A DNA stretch of 64,000 nucleotides, from positions 20,773-84,772 of the forward strand of contig JAVDPD010000026.1 of NCBI GenBank assembly GCA_031296935.1. Reading direction: 5' to 3'. Positions 42,481 through 50,702 of the stretch are shown here, in pieces; position 1 is the stretch's first letter, and each line of letters opens with the position of its first letter. Made by a program: the position numbers and the translations under genes. The stretch is from Cerasicoccus maritimus. Lineage in GTDB: Bacteria > Verrucomicrobiota > Verrucomicrobiia > Opitutales > Cerasicoccaceae. The notes under the pieces were generated by a model, which worked only from the letters and a program-made list of their open reading frames with translations, did no database searches and was not told the DNA's origin.

Positions 42481-42830
42481 GGGGGACCGCTTGTCTTGAA
42501 ATTTGTCTGACGATTGTCCCGATTGTGACTGGTTGGCCCCCCGTAAAATGAGTTCAATGCTACAGAGATGATTTTCTGGCAAAACCGGCAAATCGAATAT
42601 GAAGAATGGGAGCAGAAGCACCGAACAGATCAACCGCAACCTTCACGAGCGTGAAGGTCAAGGGGGCATGGACGCTACGGGCCAGTCGAAATCTAAAGAT
42701 AACAACCACTATATAGGACGTTTCTGAGTAATAGAAATGCTATACTCAACTGGTGCCACTCAGCGAGGGCAATCCCTTGATTCAACAGGGATAATTTCAA
42801 AAGCTTAGTTTCGAAATGTATGTTTTTGGC
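42481..42830. other. Intergenic region with a possible 42-residue ORF
   Basis: A 350-base gap. At 42599-42727 (+ strand) a 42-codon frame starts MKNGSRSTEQINRNLHEREG and ends NNHYIGRF; it is hydrophilic and unknown. Inside it lies a perfect 8-bp hairpin, ACCTTCAC-GAGC-GTGAAGGT (42639-42658). No ribosome-binding site is convincing. It is downstream of both the SulP gene and hpnDE, so transcripts converge here. No T-tract terminator was seen. Confidence 0.35.
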
Positions 42831-45080
42831 TCAAATAGCCAATTCGCGAGTTGGTGTCGCGTGGCGGTCAAGGGCCTCCAACGCCATTTGACCACTGAGT
42901 GCTGCGCCTTCAATTGTGGCGGGTAAACCCGTTTGAATCCAATCGCCAGCGAGCCAGACATTATCCCAGGGGGAATCGTCGGTTTTGGGGCGACGTCTTG
43001 CCGTGCTGGGGCGTGCGGCAAATGTGGCGTCCTTGCTTTTATAGACCAACGAACGCACCACAATCATCTCTTTAGATTCAGGGAAATAGCGCTCCAGCTC
43101 ATCGCTTAGCTTATCTATTACTTCATTGCTCTTGAGCTCTAGCCACTGGTCCGCAGCGCTAACGATAATCGCATAGAGGTGCTTGCCTTGGTGTTCGGGC
43201 GTCAGGCTACCGGTGCGATCAAAAATCCAATGGACTGGCGAATCCAATAAGCCTACAAACCCAGTCGGGTGCTCAAAGAGTGATCGATCGACTAGAAGAT
43301 GAATACTGAGTATGGAAGCTGAGGGAATGGCCGAAACGCGGTTCTTAACGGCAGTGCCAGCGGGTAGCAAGCGACGTAGCGCAGTCCAGGGAAGTGCGGA
43401 AACGTGGACATCGCCTTCGATCCGCTCCCCCTTGCTGGTCACCACGGCCTTGGCCTGATCGCCCTGGCAGTCAATTTCAGTGATCTGCGCTTTGCGGCGC
43501 ACGCTGCCGCCAATGGCCTCCAGGTATAGCTGAGTTTCGGGCTCGAAGACTTCAGTCAGGCCAACGTTGGCCAGGTAGATTGCCGAGTCGTCAACCGTGC
43601 CAAACAATGACCGCTTAATCGTCTCAAAGAGCAGGTTCGCGCAGGCGGTCTTCAGTGGCTCATTGAGCGCAGCAACACAGAATGGCTCCCAGAGCGCGCG
43701 CATCGCGCCTTCGGTCTGACCGTTTTCAAGCAGCCAGGATTCTGCGGTTTGGCGATCTGCTGGTTGCGCGCCAATCCGCATTTTTGCGCCAAGCGCCGTG
43801 ATTGCCATGCGGTCTTTGCTGTTTAAGGCGGAAAAGTTAAAGAGTCCGCTCAGCAAATGGAAGGGCGCAGGAATGTCCTTGGCTGCGAGTTCAGACCACT
43901 GGCCGCCTGGGCTTACATAAGGAACGCAAAGACGCTCCTGACGCTCGAATTTATGCTCTATGCCTAGGCGCTCGGTCAGTCCAAGGAATGCCTTGTAGCA
44001 GCCCATTACGATGTGGGCGCCATTGTCGAGCGTCAGTCCGGTGGGTGCGTCATTCAGGCTATGCGCACGACCACCCAAATAAGATTTGGATTCTAGCAGA
44101 ATGGGCGTAAACCCGGCATAGCCCAACTCTACAGCGGAAGTGATGCCCGCGATACCCCCACCCCAGACAATCGCAGTGCCCGTCTCGTGAAAGACTGGCT
44201 GTGGTTTTTTCAGGCTCTTAAGCGTACGCCAGATTAGGTGGATTTTCCGGCTTTTCGAAAGGCGAACTCGCTCGTTGGTCAGCTTAAAATCACGGTCGGC
44301 AATCTTATCGAGAATGTCCTCGTAAACCGCGCCCATAATCAGCGCAGCTTTTAAGTGCTGACGATCCGACTTGGGTAGGAGACGGCGCGCTTTGTTGAAG
44401 AAATGCTTGCAGCGATAGTGGCAAAGTCGGAACAGTCGTTGGCAATTTTCGTTGTTCGAAGGATCGGCGAAGTCCTCTTCTTTGACTCCGAAAGCGCGTA
44501 GTTCCGCTTGGGGCAGATAGACCCGGCCCATCTCGTTGTAGTCCTCGACAACGTCGCGCAGGATGTTGGTAAATTGCAATGCGTAGCCGAGTGTTTCGGC
44601 ATATTCATCGATCTTAGGGTGGGTGCAGCCGAAAATGCGAACCGACACTAGTCCAACGGCGGAAGCTACGCCGTAGCAATATTTTTGGAGGTCCTGAAAC
44701 GTCTCGAAACGGCGACCACCGATGTCCATCGACACGCCATCAATAATCGCGATGAGGTCTGCCTGGCGAATGTTGAAATTGCGGATGACAGGTGCCAGCT
44801 CGGCGGCGAGCGCTAAATTGGTTTCTCCGGCGTAGCAGGCTTGGATTTCTTTGCGCCAGGCATCGAGTTCGATGGCCTTGTCTGCATCCGGTTTTTCCGT
44901 GTCGTCGGCAATGTCGTCTACGATACGGCAAAAGTCGTAGAACACATTCATCGCCTCGCGACGCTCCTTTTCCAGCCAGAGCAAGGTGGTCGCCAAGTTC
45001 GAGGACTTGCGGGCTTGTATTGCCTCTGCGGAGTTGGAAGCCGGTGCAGCGGGTGGGGGCGTAGCAGTTGCGTCAGCCAT
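42831..45080 (-). CDS. hpnDE: Fused presqualene diphosphate synthase and hydroxysqualene dehydroxylase
   Basis: A 749-residue fusion of HpnD and HpnE. Residues about 25-295 are HpnD: the two Asp-rich motifs DDIADD (55-60) and DVVED (176-180) with NILRDVVEDYNEMGRVYLPQ, and YCYGVASAVGL. Residues about 300-745 are HpnE, an FAD amine-oxidase fold: TAIVWGGGIAGITSAVELGY (305-324), LLESKSYLGGRAHS, and VWLAGDWIQTGLPATIEGAA at the C-terminus. HpnD makes presqualene diphosphate from two farnesyl diphosphates; HpnC converts it to hydroxysqualene; HpnE reduces that to squalene. Usually these are separate genes. hpnC is one gene upstream on the same strand. Confidence 0.93.
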   Translation of the reverse strand: MADATATPPPAAPASNSAEAIQARKSSNLATTLLWLEKERREAMNVFYDFCRIVDDIADDTEKPDADKAIELDAWRKEIQACYAGETNLALAAELAPVIRNFNIRQADLIAIIDGVSMDIGGRRFETFQDLQKYCYGVASAVGLVSVRIFGCTHPKIDEYAETLGYALQFTNILRDVVEDYNEMGRVYLPQAELRAFGVKEEDFADPSNNENCQRLFRLCHYRCKHFFNKARRLLPKSDRQHLKAALIMGAVYEDILDKIADRDFKLTNERVRLSKSRKIHLIWRTLKSLKKPQPVFHETGTAIVWGGGIAGITSAVELGYAGFTPILLESKSYLGGRAHSLNDAPTGLTLDNGAHIVMGCYKAFLGLTERLGIEHKFERQERLCVPYVSPGGQWSELAAKDIPAPFHLLSGLFNFSALNSKDRMAITALGAKMRIGAQPADRQTAESWLLENGQTEGAMRALWEPFCVAALNEPLKTACANLLFETIKRSLFGTVDDSAIYLANVGLTEVFEPETQLYLEAIGGSVRRKAQITEIDCQGDQAKAVVTSKGERIEGDVHVSALPWTALRRLLPAGTAVKNRVSAIPSASILSIHLLVDRSLFEHPTGFVGLLDSPVHWIFDRTGSLTPEHQGKHLYAIIVSAADQWLELKSNEVIDKLSDELERYFPESKEMIVVRSLVYKSKDATFAARPSTARRRPKTDDSPWDNVWLAGDWIQTGLPATIEGAALSGQMALEALDRHATPTRELAI

Positions 45081-45111
45081 TTAAGGGGCGATATCGATCA
45101 TGGTTACGTCG

Positions 45112-46047
45112 CTACTGCTGCTTTTCACGGGTGAGTGCATCGACCATTGCGTCACTGATATCTGACTGAGAAAGCTTCAACTGCTCGGCAATTTCATGGA
45201 TGGTGACCGACTCAATGTGGCGAATAACTTCATCGGCGCGCGACACGTCGATCAAGACCCCCAGTGCGTCCATGCGCTCCTTTTGAGTGGTGACTTCGTA
45301 GAACTCGCGGGCTAAACGCAGCAAGTCGACTCCCTGAGCTTCCTCAGAGAAAGCAATCTGGGTCAGGAACGAGGCTTCGTTCTTGGAAAGGTTCCAGCGG
45401 CTTGCAACAGCCTTTTCGATCACTTCGATTTCCGAAGGTGCCACTTCTTCGTCGGCATTAGCAACACGAGCGAGCAGGGCACCGAAGAGAATCAGACGCT
45501 GCTTTTCCTGCTGCGAAATCTCCAAGTCGATGTCCTGTTCGGCAAAACGTTCTTCGAGGATGATCAGCAACTGTAAGCGGTCGCCTTGTCCCAATTTGGT
45601 GATTTCATCTGGGCGGAGCGATTTGCGGATGGCGTGGTCTCGGCGCTTGAGTGATTCGCGAATGGCGTCGGAGAGACCGTCGAGATCCACTTTGTCTGTT
45701 TCCTTGCGCAGGATGTAGGAGACTTCGCGAATAGCGCGCTGCTCCTCGGTGGTGATGACTCCGTCGGCCATAAACACGCGATTGGTGGCTTGCGTAATGA
45801 AGTCGCGGTCCGCGTCGCTATCGACCATATCATGAAGCTCAGACAGCAACTCTGCGCGCTCATCGTCATCGATGGGTGACCCCATATATTTTTCCAATTC
45901 TGCCCAGGCAGCGTCATCGATGCCGGGGAGGTGAAAAATAATGTCTTTGAGGCAGTCAATCTCCTGCGGCTGGATTCTACCATCCGCCCATGCGGCGGCA
46001 AACAGTGTTTTGCCGAGGATCAGGGAGAGTTGCTTATTGTGGCTCAT
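45112..46047 (-). CDS. Two-module TerB-like protein
   Basis: A 311-residue protein with two TerB-like modules. Module 1 (about 1-125) has AAAWADGRIQPQEIDCLKDI and VFMADGVITTEEQRAIREVS, and closely parallels the 132-residue TerB protein at 13.4 kb. Module 2 (about 150-290) has FGALLARVANADEEVAPSEI. It lies between hpnC and hpnDE on the same strand, 31 bases from hpnDE, so it is probably cotranscribed with squalene synthesis. This location hints at a membrane or lipid role, but I know of no proof. Confidence 0.65.
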   Translation of the reverse strand: MSHNKQLSLILGKTLFAAAWADGRIQPQEIDCLKDIIFHLPGIDDAAWAELEKYMGSPIDDDERAELLSELHDMVDSDADRDFITQATNRVFMADGVITTEEQRAIREVSYILRKETDKVDLDGLSDAIRESLKRRDHAIRKSLRPDEITKLGQGDRLQLLIILEERFAEQDIDLEISQQEKQRLILFGALLARVANADEEVAPSEIEVIEKAVASRWNLSKNEASFLTQIAFSEEAQGVDLLRLAREFYEVTTQKERMDALGVLIDVSRADEVIRHIESVTIHEIAEQLKLSQSDISDAMVDALTREKQQ

Positions 46048-46174
46048 CGTTTCAGTAGAATTTCCTCCAACGCGTATTTGCTGATGGGGAAATTGGCAAC
46101 CCTAACCAACCCGTTGCGAACGGTGAAGCTCTTTTTTACCTATTTCATCCAAAAACAATGGACGGATTTCGCAA

Positions 46175-47047
46175 TCAAAGAGGGAGTAAGGCGCGGGCAA
46201 GAAGCGCGAGTTTATCGGATTTCTGGATTTTAGGACGCTGCTGCAAGGTGTTGTAGTCCAATTGCTTAATCTTCTTCAGGATCGTAACGCCGCCCAGCCA
46301 GGTTAGGCGAATCTCCAAGCTGAGAGGAAAGGGGAGCTCCTTGGCTAAGGGCTTGCCCTCATCGAAAAGCACCTGAGCCTTTTTTACTTGAAATTTAATA
46401 CACTCTCGGAGCTCCGGGCTTGTTGTTTCAGCCTGAAACATCTCCTCGGTGACACCGTATTCTTCCCAGTCTTCCTCGGGGATGTAGATGCGACCGTCTT
46501 TGCGGATGTCGACGCCAACATCCTGCCAGAAGTTTGCCAACTGCAAGGCGGTGCAGATGTTGTCGGACCACTCAAACAGCTGCTCATCAATGTGGTTGTG
46601 GAGAATCAGCACCAAGCGCCCCACCGGGTTGGCGCTGCGGCGGCAGTAGTCGAGCACGTCGACGAAGGTCTCGTAGCGCAGCTTGATACAGTCCTGCTTG
46701 AAGGCGCTGAGCAAGTCCGTGAATAAATCTGCCGGTGCGCCGGTGCGGGCAATGGTGTCCGCGACGGCGATGAAGATCCATTCTGTTTCCGGCTTCAGCG
46801 GCTTGCCGTCGATCGCAGCGAGGAGCTCGCCTTCGTAAGCGTGCAGTTGTTCGACGCGTTCTTCGGGCGTAGGCGCGCCGGGTTCGCCCCAGCCTTCGTC
46901 GGCCAGATCGTCGGCATAGCGGGCAAAGGCATACACCGCAGCAACATAGGGCTGTATCCTTTTGGGGACAAGGCGGGCCACCGGGAAGTTCTCATAGTGA
47001 CTCCGGGTCAGCTCCAAGCAACGGCGATAGGATTCTTTAACTGTCAT
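46175..47047 (-). CDS. hpnC: Hydroxysqualene synthase
   Basis: A 290-residue trans-isoprenyl diphosphate synthase-like enzyme. It has the first Asp motif in AVYAFARYADDLADEG and the second in LANFWQDVGVDIRKDGRIYI. These match HpnC, which converts presqualene diphosphate to hydroxysqualene. The ATG at 47047 (MTVKESYRRC) is chosen because the conserved domain begins right after it. It is upstream of the TerB gene and hpnDE, and divergent from the devBCA cluster over a 141-bp gap. Confidence 0.9.
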   Translation of the reverse strand: MTVKESYRRCLELTRSHYENFPVARLVPKRIQPYVAAVYAFARYADDLADEGWGEPGAPTPEERVEQLHAYEGELLAAIDGKPLKPETEWIFIAVADTIARTGAPADLFTDLLSAFKQDCIKLRYETFVDVLDYCRRSANPVGRLVLILHNHIDEQLFEWSDNICTALQLANFWQDVGVDIRKDGRIYIPEEDWEEYGVTEEMFQAETTSPELRECIKFQVKKAQVLFDEGKPLAKELPFPLSLEIRLTWLGGVTILKKIKQLDYNTLQQRPKIQKSDKLALLARALLPL

Positions 47048-47188
47048 CAAAGTAGCAAACTCGGCACTTAAAGCGCGGGATTTCAAAAGGGCAAAGTCAA
47101 AAAATGAAAACCCTTGGCGCACCTGGGCAGCGAAGTTAGGCTTTTTTACCTTTTCCTCAGGGAAAACCTTTTCTATGTCTTTCCGCTT

Positions 47189-48433
47189 ATGTTTTTGCTT
47201 TTTCTACGCTTCAAGCAGAACCGCTTATGGAATTTTTTCCTGACTGCGTCGCTTTTTCTTGCCGCAGCCAATGGCGTATCGGCTGAGTTTGTGGCGGCCC
47301 AAGGGCTGATTAAACCGCAAGGCGGCCTGATCCACGTGGCGGCTCCGGCTGGTCAAACTGGTCAGGCGATCATTCAGGAACTCAAAGTGAAAAACGGTGA
47401 TGAGGTTAAGCAGGGCCAAACCTTGGCTTTCCTGGCCAACCGCCCCGCCATGCAGGCCGATCTGAGTGCAGCGGAAAAACAAGCTGCCAGCGCGCAAGCC
47501 GCCGTGGCGATTATCGAAGCGCAATTGGACGGCATCGATGCACAGGTAAAAGCAGCCGAAGCCGAAGTGGCCGCAGCCGAGAGTCAGTTATCGCGCGTCA
47601 ATGCTGCGGTGGCGCAAGCACAGGCTGGCGTCAACCAAGCGCAGAAGGCCCGCCTAGAAGCTTTGGCCAAGCTGGACGCTGCGCAGTCGAAGATTTCCGG
47701 GACGAATGCGGCCTACCAAAACACCCTTGATGAGCTGGACCCGCCGCGACGAGAAACCGAAGAGATTAAATTTCAGCAAAAGCTGCTCGGCGAAGAAGAG
47801 CGCGAGCTCTCCGCATCGCGTCCGGCGACATCTGCGCGTTTGGATGCCGAGGTGACATCTGCCGAAGCCGCAGTCGCCGTCGCACAAGCCGAAGCGGAAT
47901 CCATCAACGCACAAGCCGCCAGCGCGAAGGCAAACATCGCCACGATTGAGAATCAGCGCGCCGTGTTGCAGGCTGAACTCAAGCGAGCGCAGGCCGCGGC
48001 TGAAGCTGCGGAAGCGGGCGTCGCTCAAGCCCGGGCCTACCTGGATATGACCGAGGTGCTGGCACCGTCCGATGGCGTTATCTTGCGTCTTGGCGCGCGT
48101 GCCGGCGAAGTCGTTGGCCCGGCCGGCGTAGTTGCGATGGGGGACCTTTCGACGCTGGTGGTGGAAGCCGAGGTTTATATCGACGATGCACGTAAGGTGA
48201 AGGTTGGCCAAACCGCGACTCTGAAGTCAGATGCCTTTAAAGAGCAATTGCAGGGCAAGGTCATTGAAGTTGGCCAGCTGGTGAACCCGCAGTCGGTTTT
48301 CAGCAATGATCCGCTCGAATTCAGCGACAAGCGGGTGGTGATTGCACGTATTCAAATTGAGCCAACCTCTGGTTGGGCGCCGCCAATTGATTCCCAGGTG
48401 ATTGCACGCATCGAGGTAACCAGCGCTCAGTAG
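47189..48433 (+). CDS. devB: DevB-like membrane-fusion protein
   Basis: A 414-residue periplasmic adaptor of an ABC exporter. A signal/anchor segment (RLWNFFLTASLFLAAANGVS) is followed by a lipoyl-like half (IQELKVKNGDEVKQGQTLAF), a long alpha-helical coiled coil rich in Ala/Glu (about 95-300), and the second lipoyl half and beta barrel (LDMTEVLAPSDGVILRLGAR, VVEAEVYIDDARKVKVGQTA). In cyanobacteria DevBCA exports heterocyst glycolipids. Here it lies beside squalene genes, so lipid export is plausible. The ATG at 47189 is preferred to TTG at 47114. Confidence 0.85.
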   Translation: MFLLFLRFKQNRLWNFFLTASLFLAAANGVSAEFVAAQGLIKPQGGLIHVAAPAGQTGQAIIQELKVKNGDEVKQGQTLAFLANRPAMQADLSAAEKQAASAQAAVAIIEAQLDGIDAQVKAAEAEVAAAESQLSRVNAAVAQAQAGVNQAQKARLEALAKLDAAQSKISGTNAAYQNTLDELDPPRRETEEIKFQQKLLGEEERELSASRPATSARLDAEVTSAEAAVAVAQAEAESINAQAASAKANIATIENQRAVLQAELKRAQAAAEAAEAGVAQARAYLDMTEVLAPSDGVILRLGARAGEVVGPAGVVAMGDLSTLVVEAEVYIDDARKVKVGQTATLKSDAFKEQLQGKVIEVGQLVNPQSVFSNDPLEFSDKRVVIARIQIEPTSGWAPPIDSQVIARIEVTSAQ

Positions 48434-48436
48434 ATC

Positions 48437-49609
48437 ATGCCGCTACTCAACAAACTGGTTCCCTTGGGGATTCCGCTGGCTTGGCTGAATCTAATCAAGG
48501 AGAAGAAGCGCTTTTTCGCAGCGGTGGCGGGCATTATTTTCGCGGTGACGATGATGCTCTACCAGATGGGCCTCAAGACGGCGATGTTCACGCAGGTCGT
48601 CTTTCCACACCTGATGCTGAATTGCGATTTGGTCATCACCAGTCCGCAATACGAATACTTTGGCATCAGTCGCGGCTTCACTGAAAAACGCCTCAATCAG
48701 GCCTTCGCGTTGCCGCAGGTGGATGACGTTGCGCCGTTGTATCTGGTGAATCTGCCGATCAAAAATCCACTGACCAAGGTGAACCGCGATATCTTTATCA
48801 TTGGGTTTGATCCGGCGGACAAGCCGTTCTCCGACGAGGCCATCGAATCCCAGCAAGGCTTGTTGAAAATTCCAGGTCATGCGCTGTTCGATGTGCGCTC
48901 GCACGCCAAATTTGGTCCCATTGTGGACTTGCTGGAGGAGGGGACCGTGACCACCGAAACCAATGGCCGCGCCACGGAGATTGTGGGCACATTTGAGATG
49001 GGCACCACCTTTGCCGCGGATGGTAACTTGCTGGTCAGCAAGCAGACGTTTTTTGAGATTTTCCCGGGCCAGAATCCAAACCTGCCTGCCGTAGGCTTGA
49101 TCACACTTGAGCCTGGCTCCGATGCCAATGCGACAGCGGATGAGCTGCGTGCGATGCTGCCGCAGGACGTGAAGATCATGACGCGCGCTGAGTTTATCGA
49201 CAACGAGAAGCGCTATTGGGGCGAGCGTACGCCGATTGGTTTTGTCATCTCGGCGTCGATGGCGGTGGCAATTATTGTGGGTGCGGTGATTGTTTATCAA
49301 ATTCTCTACACCGACGTGACCGACCACTTGGAGGAGTATGCGACGCTCAAGTCGATTGGCTTCAAGGACAGCTATTTCATCAGCCTCATTTTGCAGGAGT
49401 CGGTAATCCTCAGCGTGCTGGGATTCATACCCGGCGCGGCGTTCACGGCGGGCCTGTATTATGTGACGCGAAAAGTGGCCTACATGCCGACGTATTTCCA
49501 GTGGGATAACGCGGGCATCGTCCTGGGGCTCACCATCTTCATGTGCATCCTTGCCGGCGCCTTGGCGACCCGCAAGCTGCGCCACGCCAACCCTGCGGAT
49601 ATCTTTTAA
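48437..49609 (+). CDS. devC: DevC-like FtsX/MacB-type permease
   Basis: A 390-residue ABC permease with one N-terminal membrane helix, a large extracytoplasmic domain (about 45-265) and three C-terminal helices with VIVYQILYTDVTDHLEEYAT then LKSIGFKDSYF. This is the DevC/MacB/FtsX design. It lies between devB (3-base gap) and devA (3-base gap), a tight operon. It is the membrane subunit of the exporter. Confidence 0.88.
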   Translation: MPLLNKLVPLGIPLAWLNLIKEKKRFFAAVAGIIFAVTMMLYQMGLKTAMFTQVVFPHLMLNCDLVITSPQYEYFGISRGFTEKRLNQAFALPQVDDVAPLYLVNLPIKNPLTKVNRDIFIIGFDPADKPFSDEAIESQQGLLKIPGHALFDVRSHAKFGPIVDLLEEGTVTTETNGRATEIVGTFEMGTTFAADGNLLVSKQTFFEIFPGQNPNLPAVGLITLEPGSDANATADELRAMLPQDVKIMTRAEFIDNEKRYWGERTPIGFVISASMAVAIIVGAVIVYQILYTDVTDHLEEYATLKSIGFKDSYFISLILQESVILSVLGFIPGAAFTAGLYYVTRKVAYMPTYFQWDNAGIVLGLTIFMCILAGALATRKLRHANPADIF

Positions 49610-49612
49610 GCG

Positions 49613-50311
49613 ATGTCGGTTATTCAAATCAAAGATTTGCGCTATTCGTTTGGGCATGGGGAAACTCGCCAGGAGGTGTTGCATGGCATCACTGCGGATT
49701 TCACGCAGGGCGAAATCACCATCATTGCCGGTCCATCTGGTTCCGGGAAAACCACCTTGCTCAAGCTGATCGCCGGCCTGCGCACCATTCAAGAAGGCAG
49801 CATCGTGATCGATGGCCAGCCCTTGGAAAGCTCGACGCAAAAGCAGTTGGTGAACGTGCGTCGTAAGATCGGTTTCATCTTTCAGAGCCACCACTTGATC
49901 GGGTCGCTCAGCGTCACGCAAAACGTGATGATGCCGCTGACCTTTGACCCGAAAATGACGGCGGCTAAAGCACGTGAGCGCGCCTTGGAAATCCTGCACG
50001 AAGTGGATCTGGATGACCACGTGAACAAAAAGCCGGAACAGCTTTCCGGCGGGCAAAAGCAACGTGTGGCGATCGCGCGCGCCTTGGTTCACCGTCCCAC
50101 GATCATTCTCGCGGACGAGCCGACTGCGTCGCTGGATGGACCGACTGGCCGTGAGGTGGTCAGTCATTTGCAGCGCTTGTCCAAGGAGTTTGGCAATACG
50201 ATCGTGATGGTCACACACGATAACCGTATCCTGGACGTCGCGGACCACCTCGTTACGCTGGTTGATGGGAAATTGAGTGATCACGAACCGGAGATTGGCT
50301 CCGGCTTTTAA
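49613..50311 (+). CDS. devA: DevA-like ABC transporter ATP-binding protein
   Basis: A 232-residue ABC ATPase. Walker A is GPSGSGKTT (about 40-48), the signature is LSGGQKQRVAIARAL, Walker B is IILADEPTASLD, and the H-loop is VMVTHDNR. It powers the DevB-DevC exporter and closes the three-gene operon. The length and MacB/LolD-like order fit DevA well. Confidence 0.93.
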   Translation: MSVIQIKDLRYSFGHGETRQEVLHGITADFTQGEITIIAGPSGSGKTTLLKLIAGLRTIQEGSIVIDGQPLESSTQKQLVNVRRKIGFIFQSHHLIGSLSVTQNVMMPLTFDPKMTAAKARERALEILHEVDLDDHVNKKPEQLSGGQKQRVAIARALVHRPTIILADEPTASLDGPTGREVVSHLQRLSKEFGNTIVMVTHDNRILDVADHLVTLVDGKLSDHEPEIGSGF

Positions 50312-50426
50312 GTTTTAGCAGCTTCCAGAATGAGCCTTTCGGCAACCGCATTTGCGTGGATTTTGACGGCCCATGCGAGTTAGCGTTATTCTTGTCAGAT
50401 CACAGAAGCTGTGTCATCTTCTCTGT

Positions 50427-50699
50427 ATGCGATCGTTAATCGTCATCTTTACGAGTGGGTTGTTGCTTGGGGCTATTGCTGGTTTGACCGGCTGCGCGAA
50501 CGACGTTCCCGTTGCGGACAAGTTCGAGCTCGCTGGAGCTCAGACTCAGCGCGCGGTGGTTGGCTATGAAAAAGTCGATTACGAGTATCCGATCCGTGTG
50601 CCGGGCTCGAATCGCTATGTGACGATGAAGTCCAAGGAGCCTCTGGATGAGCCCCCGACTTACGACGACTACCTCGACTGGAAAGCTTCCCAGCAGTAG
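50427..50699 (+). CDS. Small lipoprotein
   Basis: A 90-residue protein with a lipoprotein signal peptide and lipobox (MRSLIVIFTSGLLLGAIAGL then TGCANDV; Cys at about 22). The mature part is polar, with KVDYEYPIRVPGSNRYVTMK and a Pro-rich C-terminus. I do not recognise a family. The next residue after Cys is Ala, so outer-membrane sorting is plausible. It ends 3 bases before the glycosyltransferase gene. Confidence 0.65.
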   Translation: MRSLIVIFTSGLLLGAIAGLTGCANDVPVADKFELAGAQTQRAVVGYEKVDYEYPIRVPGSNRYVTMKSKEPLDEPPTYDDYLDWKASQQ

Positions 50700-50702
50700 C
50701 CA

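Noticed and set aside
42639-42658. Perfect 8-bp hairpin as a terminator for the SulP gene or hpnDE
   Set aside because: There is no T tract on either strand, so an intrinsic terminator is not supported.
48491-50284. A 597-codon open frame on the minus strand opposite devC and devA
   Set aside because: The plus-strand genes have clear ABC permease and ATPase motifs; the antisense frame is His/Arg/Gln-rich with no family and is a by-product of GC-rich codon use.
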